NCBI GenBank assembly: GCA_910587015.1
Contig: CAJUME010000012.1
Location: forward strand, 67,547-131,546
Reading direction: 5' to 3'
Source of the DNA: an uncultured Christensenella sp.
GTDB lineage: Bacteria; Bacillota; Clostridia; Christensenellales; Borkfalkiaceae
Length of the DNA stretch: 64,000 nt
Under the pieces are notes generated by a model that was given only the letters and a program-made list of their open reading frames with translations, searched no databases and was not told where the DNA came from. The stretch's first letter is position 1; every line of letters begins with the position of its first letter. A program made the translations under genes and the position numbers. Of the stretch, positions 36,793-45,758 are shown piece after piece.

Positions 36793-37860
36793 ATGAAGGA
36801 CACATATTTAAGACGAATTGCAGACAACATAAAAACGGCTGTTATCGCGGTAAACGGCAATGGGAAGGTCACCTTTGCAAACCGCGCGTTTAAAACGCTG
36901 TTTTGCGGCGCGGAGCGTGGCAAGCTCGGCGCCGTTACCGCTTGCGCGGGAGATATAAAAAGCTGCGGCACGGGCAACTGCGCGCGCGGCTGTCCGCTTT
37001 TCGGCGCGTTCGAGGACGCGTTTTTATCGAATACCGAGGTTTCCCGCAGAATATTCCAGCGCGTAAATTCGGGCGGCGCGGCGCACGAGGTTTCGTATTC
37101 GCTTACCGTCACCCCCCTCGGCGGCGGGCTGTGCATGGGCGCGGTGGACGATGCCTTCGAGCTGGAAATCTCCCGCGAGCTGCAAACGGCAAAAAGCATA
37201 CAGCAACGGCTTTTGCCCGCGGGCAAATGGGCGGGCGGCAAAAAATATTCGTATATGTATATCCCTTGCAGAGAAATCGGCGGAGATTTACCCGAGGTAT
37301 ATACCCGCGGCGACAGCGCCTACGGCGTTATTGCGGACGTTTCGGGCAAGGGTATATCCGCGGGAATGCTTACCGCGTTCGTAAAAGCCGCGTACGACAA
37401 AACGGCGGAATCGCCCGCGCAGGCGCTGTTTAAGCTGAGCGCAAAATTCCGCGAGCTTAACCTTGACGAGCGCAACTATATCACGCTTGCCGCCGTGCGG
37501 ATAGACAAGGACGCCGTAACCTACTCTATGGCGGGGCATAACGTGCCCATACTTTTAAAAACCAAAAGCGGAATTACAAGGATAATGCTCAACTCTCCGC
37601 CCGTTTCCAACTGGTTCGAAAATCCCTCCTACTTCGATGATACAATCCCCTATGAAAAGGGCGATATACTTGTTCTGCTGACTGACGGCGTTACGGAATG
37701 CCGGAACGGCAGAGGCGAAATGTTCGGCGCAGACGGCGCGATAAAGACCCTTTCCACCTCCCGCACGGCAGACGATTTTATTAAAAATCTCGAACAGAAA
37801 TTAAAGAGCTTTTGCGATAATTTAAACGACGACATAACCGCAATAGCCTTCGATTTATAA
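36793..37860 (+). CDS. PAS-SpoIIE (PP2C-type) phosphatase with Cys-rich sensor
   Basis: 355 aa. The N-terminal 130 residues are a PAS-like domain (IADNIKTAVIAVNGNGKVTFAN) that carries C38, C51, C58, C63 and C67 in the pattern CAGDIKSCGTGNCARGCP, suggesting a metal or Fe-S site. From about 135 (ELQTAKSIQQRLLP) comes the SpoIIE/RsbU phosphatase domain with the metal-binding Asp residues in EIGGDL, ADVSGKG, LTDGVTE and DDITAIAF. Such enzymes dephosphorylate anti-anti-sigma proteins or similar. Co-transcribed with the lipid kinase. Target unknown; no anti-sigma pair is nearby. Confidence 0.88.
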   Translation: MKDTYLRRIADNIKTAVIAVNGNGKVTFANRAFKTLFCGAERGKLGAVTACAGDIKSCGTGNCARGCPLFGAFEDAFLSNTEVSRRIFQRVNSGGAAHEVSYSLTVTPLGGGLCMGAVDDAFELEISRELQTAKSIQQRLLPAGKWAGGKKYSYMYIPCREIGGDLPEVYTRGDSAYGVIADVSGKGISAGMLTAFVKAAYDKTAESPAQALFKLSAKFRELNLDERNYITLAAVRIDKDAVTYSMAGHNVPILLKTKSGITRIMLNSPPVSNWFENPSYFDDTIPYEKGDILVLLTDGVTECRNGRGEMFGADGAIKTLSTSRTADDFIKNLEQKLKSFCDNLNDDITAIAFDL

Positions 37861-37894
37861 TTAAACGCAACATATATCGGGGTGTAATTTAAAA

Positions 37895-39112
37895 ATGCAG
37901 TCTTTAAGAGAGCTTTACAAAATAGGGCGCGGCCCCTCCAGCTCCCACACAATGGGACCGGAACGCGCAATTAAAATTATGCGGGAAAAATATCCGCAGT
38001 CCGATTTATTCAAGGTAACGCTTTACGGCTCGCTCGCCATGACGGGCGAGGGGCACGGCACCGACAGAATTATAAACGAAACCGCCGCGCCCGTTAAATG
38101 CGAAATTTCGCTTGACCCCTCCTCCCCTTGTCCCGTTCACCCCAACACAATGGATATAAGCGCGTACAAGGGCGGAAAGCTTCTGGAAGCAAAGCGGGTT
38201 TACAGCGTTGGCGGCGGCACCGTAGTATTCGACGGCGAGCCCTCGCAAAAATACGAAAAATATGCGGACGACGGCATATATCCCTTAAATACCTATAAGG
38301 AAATAGCCGAATACTGCAACGCGCACAACATACGGCTTTGGCAGTACGCAGTGCATTGCGAGGGTCAGCAGCTACTCGATTATCTTGCAGAGGTCTGGGC
38401 AAGAATGAAGCAAACCATTCACGAAGGACTTACCGCTACGGGCACGCTGCCGGGGGTGTTGGGCACACAGCGGCGCGCGCAAAAGCTTTTTAACCAGCGG
38501 CATATAGACGAATCCGCGCAAACGCGGGAGAACCGTCTTGTATGCTCGTACGCGTTTGCGACAAGCGAACAGAACGCCTCCGGCGGGGTTATAGTCACCG
38601 CACCCACCTGCGGAGCGTGCGGGGTTGTGCCGTCCGTACTGAAATATATGCAGGAAATGCGCAGATTTTCCGACGAGCAAATCGTAAAAGCGCTTGCCGC
38701 AGGCGGTATTATAGGCAATTTAATAAAGAAAAACGCCTCTATAAGCGGGGCGGAATGCGGCTGTCAGGCGGAAATAGGCTCTGCCTGCTCTATGGCGGCG
38801 GCGGCTCTGGCAGAGCTGTTCGAAATGGGTCTGGGGCAGATAGAATACGCCGCCGAGGTCGCAATGGAGCACCATCTGGGGCTGACGTGCGACCCTATCG
38901 CTGGACTTGTGCAGATACCGTGCATAGAGCGCAACGCCGTTGCGGCAATGCGCGCGATTAACGCGCTGTCGCTTGCAAACTTCCTTGCGGACACAAGAAA
39001 AATCAGCTTTGACATAATAGTAAAAACAATGTACAACACGGGCAAGGATTTACTCAGCACCTACCGCGAAACCTCCGACGGCGGGCTTGCGAAATTCTAC
39101 GAAATAAAATAA
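37895..39112 (+). CDS. sdaA: L-serine dehydratase, iron-sulfur type, single chain
   Basis: 405 aa. The N-terminal beta domain begins with the conserved GRGPSSSHTMGP, and the alpha domain holds TAPTCGACGVVPSV and ISGAECGCQAEIGSACSMA, whose Cys residues ligate the oxygen-sensitive [4Fe-4S] cluster. It converts L-serine to pyruvate and ammonia. It is preceded by GGGGTG and has its own strong terminator. Order of beta before alpha in one chain matches the fused SdaA form. Confidence 0.95.
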   Translation: MQSLRELYKIGRGPSSSHTMGPERAIKIMREKYPQSDLFKVTLYGSLAMTGEGHGTDRIINETAAPVKCEISLDPSSPCPVHPNTMDISAYKGGKLLEAKRVYSVGGGTVVFDGEPSQKYEKYADDGIYPLNTYKEIAEYCNAHNIRLWQYAVHCEGQQLLDYLAEVWARMKQTIHEGLTATGTLPGVLGTQRRAQKLFNQRHIDESAQTRENRLVCSYAFATSEQNASGGVIVTAPTCGACGVVPSVLKYMQEMRRFSDEQIVKALAAGGIIGNLIKKNASISGAECGCQAEIGSACSMAAAALAELFEMGLGQIEYAAEVAMEHHLGLTCDPIAGLVQIPCIERNAVAAMRAINALSLANFLADTRKISFDIIVKTMYNTGKDLLSTYRETSDGGLAKFYEIK

Positions 39113-39129
39113 TGTAACAAAATAAAAAA

Positions 39130-39162
39130 GCGCCGCCGCGGCTTGCCCGCGGCGGCGCTTTT
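39130..39162. terminator. Terminator after sdaA, shared with the convergent operon
   Basis: GCGCCGCCGCGG (39130-39141) / CCGCGGCGGCGC (39147-39158), flanked by A5 on the left and T4 on the right, so it can act on both strands. Confidence 0.9.
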
Positions 39163-39167
39163 GACAG

Positions 39168-39992
39168 CTATACGCTGCCCGTATACCTTTCAAGCGTTGC
39201 AAAATCATAGCTCGGCACAATAAATTCAAGCGGTTCGCCGCAATGGTCTATTTTTACCGCGCAGCAAGCTTTTACAAAATACTCGCCCGCGCGGTTTCTG
39301 CGCACGCCGAAGCGCTTGAATTTTTCTTCGGTATACTCCTCGTTCTTAGTCCAGTTGCCAAGCCTGAACGTACCCCCAAGCCTTGACGCACCCGTAATTT
39401 CTTCAAGCGGAATTGCCATAACGCATTCCAAATCGGAAAGGTACAAATTTTTCCCGTCCTTAAAAATGCGTATTTCCACGCAAAAATACAGCGGACGCTT
39501 ACTCGGCTTTTGAAAATTTTGGGTATTTTCGCTTAAAGAAAGCACGTCTATCACACCCGCGTCCGCGGGAATTTTAAGCCTTTCATAGCTTTTATCGTGC
39601 ACCTCTGCCTCAATCACCTTGAATACGTCGCGGAAGGCGGGCGCCTTCTCCGCCATTCTGCCGTGCACCTGCGCGGCAATAAAAATCGCAAGCCAGCCCA
39701 CTGCGGCAATTGCCGCGACTATATATTTCCACGGCGCGGCGGCAAACATTTCCTTAAAATCAAGCTCGTCCACGTCCATAACAGAGGTAAAGACAACCAA
39801 AATCACGGTAAAAGCGCACAAGTACTGCACAATACTAAGCCACAGCGGAAACCGCTTGTGCTTTTCCGCCTTTATCGTCCGCACAACCGTCTTTTCCTGA
39901 TGCTCGGTAATTTTGCAGTCGGTCTTTCTTATTATCAGCTCTTTGCCGCAGTATTCGCCCGCGGCAAGGTCAAAGCCGAAGATATTTTTCAT
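39168..39992 (-). CDS. Two-helix membrane protein downstream of the NarL-type two-component genes
   Basis: 274 aa from the ATG at 39992 (MKNIFGFDLAAGEYCGKE), with GGAG 7 bases before; the in-frame GTG at 40004 lies within that site. Two membrane helices at about residues 48-70 and 87-108 follow a cytoplasmic head. The rest is soluble and mixed alpha-beta, with repeated basic patches; no known domain is recognised. It starts 21 bases after the response regulator and is the last gene of that operon, so it may be controlled by, or feed into, the system. Confidence 0.75.
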   Translation of the reverse strand: MKNIFGFDLAAGEYCGKELIIRKTDCKITEHQEKTVVRTIKAEKHKRFPLWLSIVQYLCAFTVILVVFTSVMDVDELDFKEMFAAAPWKYIVAAIAAVGWLAIFIAAQVHGRMAEKAPAFRDVFKVIEAEVHDKSYERLKIPADAGVIDVLSLSENTQNFQKPSKRPLYFCVEIRIFKDGKNLYLSDLECVMAIPLEEITGASRLGGTFRLGNWTKNEEYTEEKFKRFGVRRNRAGEYFVKACCAVKIDHCGEPLEFIVPSYDFATLERYTGSV

Positions 39993-40013
39993 TCGTTGCT
40001 CCACACGGTAACG

Positions 40014-40652
40014 TTATTTAAGGCTTCTTATCTTTTCAACTGCGGCAAGCCTTCCGTCTACGCCTAATTTAAGGTAAATTGCACTGATATAGTTGCGCGC
40101 GGTGCCGTCCGAAAGCTTCAAAGCGGAGGCAATCTGGCGGTTGGTGAAGCCGTCGTAAAGCATAAGCGCAATTTCCGCCTCGCGCTCGGACAAATTAAAC
40201 GTTTTCCTCAGCTTCAACTCCTTGTCGGAGGAAACCATCGCCGCGGCGTCGGTGATTTTTTTGGCGATTTTTGCGGGTAGGATGGTATCGCCCGCATATG
40301 CGTTTTTAACGGCGTCTATAAGCGCGGTTGCGCCTATATCCTTTAAAAGATAGCCGCTTGCACCGTTGTTTATCGCACTTAAAATATAGTCGCTGTCGTC
40401 AAAGGTGGTAAGCACGATTATTTTGATATTCTCGTGCGCCTCCTTTATGCGCTTGGTTGCAACCATACCGTTCATATTCGGCATACGGATATCCATAAGC
40501 ACCACGTCGGGCTTTAGCAAGCCGCATTTTTCAACCGCCTGCACACCGTCAAGCGCAATGCCTATCACTTTTATGTCCCTGCTGGTTTCCAGCACCGATT
40601 TTATGCCCTCCGCCAAAATCTGCTGGTCGTCTACAAGTAATACCTTTATCAT
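40014..40652 (-). CDS. NarL/LuxR-family response regulator
   Basis: 212 aa from the ATG at 40652, preceded by AAAGGAG. The receiver domain shows DD at residues 9-10, the phosphorylated Asp in DVVLMDIRMP near residue 53 and a Lys near 103 (LLKDIGA). The C-terminal LuxR-type helix-turn-helix (about 150-210) contains LSEREAEIALMLYDGFTNRQIASAL. It overlaps the kinase gene by 4 bases and is surely its partner. Targets unknown. Confidence 0.92.
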   Translation of the reverse strand: MIKVLLVDDQQILAEGIKSVLETSRDIKVIGIALDGVQAVEKCGLLKPDVVLMDIRMPNMNGMVATKRIKEAHENIKIIVLTTFDDSDYILSAINNGASGYLLKDIGATALIDAVKNAYAGDTILPAKIAKKITDAAAMVSSDKELKLRKTFNLSEREAEIALMLYDGFTNRQIASALKLSDGTARNYISAIYLKLGVDGRLAAVEKIRSLK

Positions 40653-41866
40653 TTTTTCTCCTTTAATGGAAGGGTTATATCCGCTTCGAAGCCTTCGCCC
40701 TGCTCGCTTGTATACACGCATTTGCCGCCGAGCGCCTCCGCCTTCTCGCGCATGCCCTTTAACCCGAAGCCTTCCTCTATCTCACCGCTCACGCCCGAGC
40801 CGTTGTCGGAAATAATGAGCTGAATTTCTCCGAATACCTGCTTCAGCTCGATGTAAAACGCCGTTGCTCCGCCGTGACGGATACCGTTTGCAAGCAGCTC
40901 CTTAACCGCATTGCAGATAAAGCGGAAGCTGTCGGGGTCGGTCTGCACCTCGCACATGTCATAACGCGCCTTAATGTCGGTGCCGTCTATCGTCTGCGCA
41001 ATAATCTCCTGCACCTCTTCCTTTAAGGAGCGCGTCTGCTCCCTGCCCGCCAAAAGGTGCACGCTTTGCCGCATTTGTTCAAGCGCGTTGCGCGCCTGTA
41101 TGTTGGCGGAAATTATTCTGTTTTTCGCCTCGGCAGGGTTGTCGTCAATCAACAGCTTTGCCGCCTCCGTCTGCATTATCACCGTCGTCATGGAATGTCC
41201 CGCATTGTCATGAATGTCCTTTGCAATGCGGTTACGCTCCTCGTACACCCTTGTGCGGGTAAGCTGGTTAAACACCTCTTCGAGCTGAGCCTTGCTTTCG
41301 TCCGCCTCCTTCAACGCCTTTCTCAGCTCTGCATTAGTGCGGTAAAACTTAATTAAAAACTGAACGACTATATAATCCACCGCCATAAACAGCAGACCGA
41401 ACAGCACTCCGCTTAACACCTGCATAACGCTGCTGTACAGCGGCAGTCCCGCGTTTCGGATAACCCACCCGCCGACAAAGGACGCCGTATACATTCCGCA
41501 GCTGAACCCGAAAAGCACCGTTCTGTCCCTGAACCTTTCAACGGAAATATAACAGCCCGTAAGCACAATGCAGTACAGCGCGGACAAAACCGAGTCGCCC
41601 GTCAAAATACATACGGCAAGCAAAAGCGCGCTGTCAAAGCCGAAAAACACCATTTTTGCGGCGAAGCTTTTAATTGCGAAAAGGTTAACCGCCTCAACGG
41701 CGATAAGCGCGGCGCAGCATACTACAAGACTGATATAGTCGGGCAGACGGTCGTCCAAAACGGAATACGCCTGCGCGCACACAAACACCGCAATCGCCGC
41801 CAAAAGCACAATAAGCGATATTTTAACGTAGGCTATTAAGTTTTTGGGGTTGAATTTCAGCTTCAT
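40649..41866 (-). CDS. NarL-type sensor histidine kinase
   Basis: 405 aa from the ATG at 41866, with AAAGGG 5 bases upstream; an earlier in-frame GTG at 41896 has none. Six hydrophobic segments fill the first 180 residues, with little exposed loop, so it may sense a membrane or small signal. A coiled coil precedes the HisKA_3 motif RIAKDIHDNAGHSMTTV with the phospho-His, and the ATPase domain has IISDNGSGV and GFGLKGMREKAEALGG. It phosphorylates the adjacent response regulator. Confidence 0.9.
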   Translation of the reverse strand: MKLKFNPKNLIAYVKISLIVLLAAIAVFVCAQAYSVLDDRLPDYISLVVCCAALIAVEAVNLFAIKSFAAKMVFFGFDSALLLAVCILTGDSVLSALYCIVLTGCYISVERFRDRTVLFGFSCGMYTASFVGGWVIRNAGLPLYSSVMQVLSGVLFGLLFMAVDYIVVQFLIKFYRTNAELRKALKEADESKAQLEEVFNQLTRTRVYEERNRIAKDIHDNAGHSMTTVIMQTEAAKLLIDDNPAEAKNRIISANIQARNALEQMRQSVHLLAGREQTRSLKEEVQEIIAQTIDGTDIKARYDMCEVQTDPDSFRFICNAVKELLANGIRHGGATAFYIELKQVFGEIQLIISDNGSGVSGEIEEGFGLKGMREKAEALGGKCVYTSEQGEGFEADITLPLKEKK

Positions 41867-41943
41867 TGCACCCTTTAACGCCGCAAATAAACGCACTGCG
41901 CAAACGGTCGGCGGGAATATTTTAATATTGTCTTTTAATTTAT

Positions 41944-41972
41944 TTTACCATAAATAAAAAAAGTTGTATAAT
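41944..41972 (+). promoter_or_regulatory. Promoter of the PepV-like peptidase gene
   Basis: TTTACC (41944-41949), 17 bases, TATAAT (41967-41972). A minus-strand TGGTAAAAT (extended -10) in the same stretch may serve the divergent histidine kinase, so the two promoters overlap. Confidence 0.55.
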
Positions 41973-42005
41973 GTTTTCGACTACATTTTTAACAAGGCGG
42001 TTTTT

Positions 42006-43259
42006 ATGGACGGAATTATTAAGAATATTATAGAGGATATTTCGGGAATTATCAAATTCGACTCCTCGCAAAAGCCCGCAAAAGAGAATGCTCCCTTCGG
42101 CGCGGGCGCGAGAGGCGCGCTCGATTACTTTTTGTCGCTTGCAAAAAGCTTCGGCTTTATAACGCACGATTACGACGGGTATGCGGGCGAGGTGATATTC
42201 GGCGAGGGCGAGGAATTTGCCATACTTGCGCACCTTGACGTGGTGCCCGCGGGCGGCGGTTGGACGAAAGAGCCCTTCGGCGGGGAAATAGATACCGTAA
42301 ACAAACGCGTTTGGGGGCGCGGAGCTATGGACGACAAGGGCCCCGCCGTCATTGCGCTGTACTGCATGAAGGCGTTGAAGGACGAAGGCTTTACCCCCAA
42401 AAGAAGGATAAAGCTGATTGTCGGCTGCAACGAGGAGAGCGGCTGGGCGTGCATCGATTATTACAAGGCGCACGCGCATATGCCGGACGAGGGCTTTTCC
42501 CCCGACGCGGACTTCCCCGTAATTTATGCGGAAAAGGGCATTTTACAGCTTAAATTGAAATTTGACGTTGAGGGCGACTACTCCTCTCTGCGCGGCGGCG
42601 AACGCGGTAATATGGTCTGCGACTACTGCGAGGCAACCGCGCCCTTTGACAAGGAAAAGCTTGCACAACTCGGGCTTGCTTACGATAACGGTAAAATAAT
42701 CTCGCGCGGCAAGTCGGCGCACGGCTCCACCCCCGAGCTTGGCATAAACGCAATCGACCCCGTTTTGCAATATCTGGGCTTGCACGGAGTGCGCGATGTA
42801 CTGTTCGGCAAAAGGTTCGGCCTTACCGTGCTTAAAGACGAAACGGGCGCGCTTACCTTCTCCCCGAACATTATAGAGGGCGGAAAGGGCTGCATTTTTG
42901 TCACCTGCGACATACGTTACCCCGCTACTATGTGCGATTTAAACGTGTTTAAGCCGATTGACGCGGCGGGCATAGAATACGAAATTCTGCATTCCCAAAA
43001 GCCGCTTTTCAACGACAGAGAATGCTTTTTGATAAAGACGCTGTGCGGGGTTTACAACGAGGTTACAGGCAAAAGCGTTAAGCCCGTAGCCATAGGCGGA
43101 GGCACCTACGCGCGGGCGTTGAAGTGCGGAGCAGCCTTCGGACCCGAGGAAGAGGGCGAAGAAAATACCATTCATCAGGCGGACGAATACATCACCTTTG
43201 AAAAGGTTGAAAGGTGCTTTAAAATTTACAAGCTTGCGATAGAACGACTGACGAAATAA
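42006..43259 (+). CDS. pepV: M20-family Sapep/PepV-like dipeptidase
   Basis: 417 aa from the ATG at 42006, with AAGGCGG 5 bases upstream. The metal-binding His is in AILAHLDVVPAGGGW; the bridging Asp in GRGAMDDKGPAV; the catalytic Glu pair in GCNEESGW; a further Asp in FSPDADFPVIYAEKG; the last His near the C-terminus in ENTIHQADEY. This order and the FSPDADFP motif are typical of PepV-type Zn/Mn dipeptidases, which release amino acids from dipeptides in the cytoplasm. Followed after 16 bases by the DUF362 gene. Confidence 0.92.
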   Translation: MDGIIKNIIEDISGIIKFDSSQKPAKENAPFGAGARGALDYFLSLAKSFGFITHDYDGYAGEVIFGEGEEFAILAHLDVVPAGGGWTKEPFGGEIDTVNKRVWGRGAMDDKGPAVIALYCMKALKDEGFTPKRRIKLIVGCNEESGWACIDYYKAHAHMPDEGFSPDADFPVIYAEKGILQLKLKFDVEGDYSSLRGGERGNMVCDYCEATAPFDKEKLAQLGLAYDNGKIISRGKSAHGSTPELGINAIDPVLQYLGLHGVRDVLFGKRFGLTVLKDETGALTFSPNIIEGGKGCIFVTCDIRYPATMCDLNVFKPIDAAGIEYEILHSQKPLFNDRECFLIKTLCGVYNEVTGKSVKPVAIGGGTYARALKCGAAFGPEEEGEENTIHQADEYITFEKVERCFKIYKLAIERLTK

Positions 43260-43275
43260 TTTTTTAAGGAGAAAA

Positions 43276-44145
43276 ATGATGGGCGCAAAGGTTTATTTTT
43301 CAAGAAAAATCACCCCCGAGGCCGTTGCGGAATTATACGATTTACTCGGCAAAAGGCTTGACGGAAAAGTTGCCGTAAAGCTGCACTCGGGCGAGGTGGG
43401 AAACCAGAATTTTTTGAAGCCCGACTTCTGGAAGCCGATTATCGACAAGGTCGGCGGCACGGTTACGGAGTGCAATACCGCTTACGAGGGTCAGCGAAAC
43501 ACCACGGCAAAGCATTTAAAAACGCTGAAAAAGCACGGCTGGAGCGAATACTTCAACGTTGACCTTATGGACGCCGAGGGGCCGGATTTGGTGCTGGACA
43601 TTCCCGAAGGCAAGGTCATAAAAAAGAATTACGTTGGAAAAAATCTCGCAAACTACTCCTCTCTGCTTGTTTTGTCGCATTTCAAGGGGCACCCTATGGG
43701 CGGCTACGGCGGCGCGTTGAAGCAGCTTTCGATAGGCATAGCCTCCTCCTACGGCAAGGCGTACATTCACGGCGCGGGCGATACAAAGGAAATTTGGACG
43801 AGCGAGCACGACAGCTTTCTCGAAGCAATGGCAGACGCCGCGCTTTCGATAATCAAATACTTTAACGGAAACATCGTATACGTCAACGTAATGAAGAATA
43901 TGTCGGTTGACTGCGACTGCTGTGCCGTCGCCGAGGACCCGTGCATCAGGGATATAGGCATTCTTGTTTCCGATGACCCCGTGGCGATTGACCAGGCCTG
44001 TATAGATTTGGTTTATGCCGCCAAGGACGACCCCGGCCAGAAGCACTTTTTGGAAAGGGTTGAAAGCAGAAACGGCGTGCACACCATCAAGGCCGCCGCG
44101 GCCTCGGGCGCGGGAATGCGCGAATACGAGCTTATTGAGGTATAA
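43276..44145 (+). CDS. DUF362-domain protein without ferredoxin module
   Basis: 289 aa. It fits DUF362: KLHSGEVGNQNFLKP, then LLVLSHFKGHPMGGYGGALKQLSIG and a conserved Cys-rich CDCCAVAEDP near residue 213. Many DUF362 proteins end with a 4Fe-4S ferredoxin part; here it is absent and the chain ends after MREYELIEV. Function of the family is not settled. AGGAG lies 5 bases before the ATG. It shares the peptidase operon. Confidence 0.85.
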   Translation: MMGAKVYFSRKITPEAVAELYDLLGKRLDGKVAVKLHSGEVGNQNFLKPDFWKPIIDKVGGTVTECNTAYEGQRNTTAKHLKTLKKHGWSEYFNVDLMDAEGPDLVLDIPEGKVIKKNYVGKNLANYSSLLVLSHFKGHPMGGYGGALKQLSIGIASSYGKAYIHGAGDTKEIWTSEHDSFLEAMADAALSIIKYFNGNIVYVNVMKNMSVDCDCCAVAEDPCIRDIGILVSDDPVAIDQACIDLVYAAKDDPGQKHFLERVESRNGVHTIKAAAASGAGMREYELIEV

Positions 44146-44186
44146 GAATATAAAAAACTTTTAATTATAAAACAAATTAAAATTCA

Positions 44187-44215
44187 TTGACAAAAAAAAA
44201 TATATTTTATATAAT
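44187..44215 (+). promoter_or_regulatory. tRNA-Arg promoter
   Basis: TTGACA at 44187-44192, a 17-base A/T spacer, TATAAT at 44210-44215, a perfect consensus about 95 bp before the tRNA. Confidence 0.85.
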
Positions 44216-44308
44216 GTTAAGGCTTGTTAAAAGCAAAGCAGTTTAATTTGCACCGTTATTCCGAACGGACATAGGGTTAGCCGCAAATTAAAACCGAATA
44301 TTTTATAC

Positions 44309-44385
44309 GCACCGTTAGCTCAACTGGATAGAGCGTTGGTCTACGGAACCAAAGGCTAGGGATTCGAATTCCTTACGGTGCACCA
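44309..44385 (+). tRNA. tRNA-Arg (anticodon ACG)
   Basis: All four arms fold: acceptor GCACCGT/ACGGTGC, D arm GCTC...GAGC, anticodon arm TTGGT-CTACGGA-ACCAA with ACG at 34-36, and T arm AGGGA-TTCGAAT-TCCTT. Discriminator A and CCA are encoded (44382-44385). It reads CGU (CGC and CGA if the A is deaminated). Confidence 0.97.
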
Positions 44386-44426
44386 AAAAAGAGAGGCGCA
44401 AAAGCGCCTCTCTTTTTTGGTGCACC
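44377..44426. terminator. tRNA terminator within a 23-bp perfect inverted repeat
   Basis: The core is GAGAGGCGC-AAAA-GCGCCTCTC with six T (44391-44418). The pairing continues without mismatch outward through A6/T6 and GGTGCACC, so the tRNA 3' end itself (44377-44385) is part of the left arm. Confidence 0.9.
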
Positions 44427-44459
44427 GTTCACAAGTCCGCCCGAATTATTTACATAAAT

Positions 44460-45485
44460 TTAACCTAACTTTACTCTGCGGCAAAGGTAACGATAGCCCT
44501 TTGTCATAACTTTTGCACGCAACCGCCAACCGAGATAGTTTACCGAGGTTGCATAAGAGCAATGCCTCAGCTTTTTATAAAGCTTTTTATCCCGCTGTTT
44601 TATGTGCTGCCACATTTCTTTAAGCGCGCGGCGGCGCTCCTCGGAATATTCCGCACAGGTGAAGAACAGCGTATTCATCATTATAACCTGTAAGGAGTGC
44701 CACATATACCGCTTCAAGCCCTTGGGCTGACGCTTTATCATATCAAGCGTATATGCGTCCGTCATATGCAGCATAACCCGTATCTGCTGGGTATAGCGCT
44801 TGACAAAGTTGCAGTAATTGACCGACTGGTCAGCTCTGCCGATAAAATAATGATATAAATCGACGTCGAGATAGAACAGCGTGCGGGTGTGCGGCAAAGG
44901 CTCGTAAGCAAAGATATTGTCAACGTAGAAGGTGTGCTCGGGCAAAACCATTCCGCTTTCAAGCAAAACCTCGCGCTTGTAGACGAGCGCATGCATAAGC
45001 ATCATGTGCGAAAGTCTGAATTTTTTCACTTTATCCCAGCCGATAAATTTACCCGCGGGCATTTTGCTTGTATAGCCGGAAACATGACAGGTATTTTCAA
45101 AATACTTGTCGTACACAAAGTTTGTTATGTACAAATCGGGCGATTGCCCCGCGGATATGTGCGATTTAACCGTGTCCAGCAGCGCTTTTAACGCGTCGGT
45201 ATCAAGCCAGTCATCGCTGTCCACCACCTTGAAATAAACGCCCTGCGCCGCCTTCAAGCCCGCATTTACGCCCGAGCCGTGCCCGCCGTTGGGCTTGTCA
45301 ATCACCCTTATAATCTGCGGAAAGCTGCGCGCGTACTCGTTTGCAATTTGCAGCGTTCCGTCCGTAGACCCGTCGTTGACAATAATAATTTCAACGTCGT
45401 TTCCCGCAGTAAGCAGGCTGTCGATACATTTTTTCATATATCCCTGAGAATTGTAGCAGGGAACGGTAAAACTTATATATTTCAT
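44460..45485 (-). CDS. Family 2 glycosyltransferase
   Basis: 341 aa. The GT-A fold begins FTVPCYNSQGYMKKCIDSLL, with IIIVNDGSTDGT near residue 35 and the metal-binding acidic motif in VVDSDDWLD near residue 90. Such enzymes move a sugar from a nucleotide donor, usually to cell-surface glycans or glycolipids; donor and acceptor cannot be told. It has its own promoter and no glycan cluster around it. The last 120 residues are basic and lack a clear membrane helix. Confidence 0.9.
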   Translation of the reverse strand: MKYISFTVPCYNSQGYMKKCIDSLLTAGNDVEIIIVNDGSTDGTLQIANEYARSFPQIIRVIDKPNGGHGSGVNAGLKAAQGVYFKVVDSDDWLDTDALKALLDTVKSHISAGQSPDLYITNFVYDKYFENTCHVSGYTSKMPAGKFIGWDKVKKFRLSHMMLMHALVYKREVLLESGMVLPEHTFYVDNIFAYEPLPHTRTLFYLDVDLYHYFIGRADQSVNYCNFVKRYTQQIRVMLHMTDAYTLDMIKRQPKGLKRYMWHSLQVIMMNTLFFTCAEYSEERRRALKEMWQHIKQRDKKLYKKLRHCSYATSVNYLGWRLRAKVMTKGYRYLCRRVKLG

Positions 45486-45598
45486 AATACTAAAATAAAA
45501 TTTACTTGCGGCTTATTTGGTTTTACTATATTATATTACCCTTATGCTTAAATTAGACAAGGGCACACAAATAGCCATGCCGCTTGCTTTGCTTAGTT

Positions 45599-45628
45599 AT
45601 TATACAATATCTGTGTTTGTGTTGTCAA
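45599..45628 (-). promoter_or_regulatory. Promoter of the family 2 glycosyltransferase
   Basis: On the minus strand TTGACA (45628-45623) and TATAAT (45604-45599) are 18 bases apart; the leader is about 107 bases. Nothing else is visible in 45486-45700. Confidence 0.75.
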
Positions 45629-45701
45629 TAATCTTGTCTTGTTTTGTCTGTTTATGTGCGCAAGCTGCGAAATTTGCAAGGTTTTTATCTGAAAAATATC
45701 A

Positions 45702-45727
45702 GCCCGCCGCAATACTTTGCGGCGGGC
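45702..45727 (-). terminator. Terminator after the GH3 gene
   Basis: GCCCGCCGCAA / TTGCGGCGGGC hairpin; on the minus strand TGATATTTTT follows. It ends the beta-glucan locus. Confidence 0.75.
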
Positions 45728-45758
45728 CGAACGGTTAACTTAAATATTTTTTATCTGC

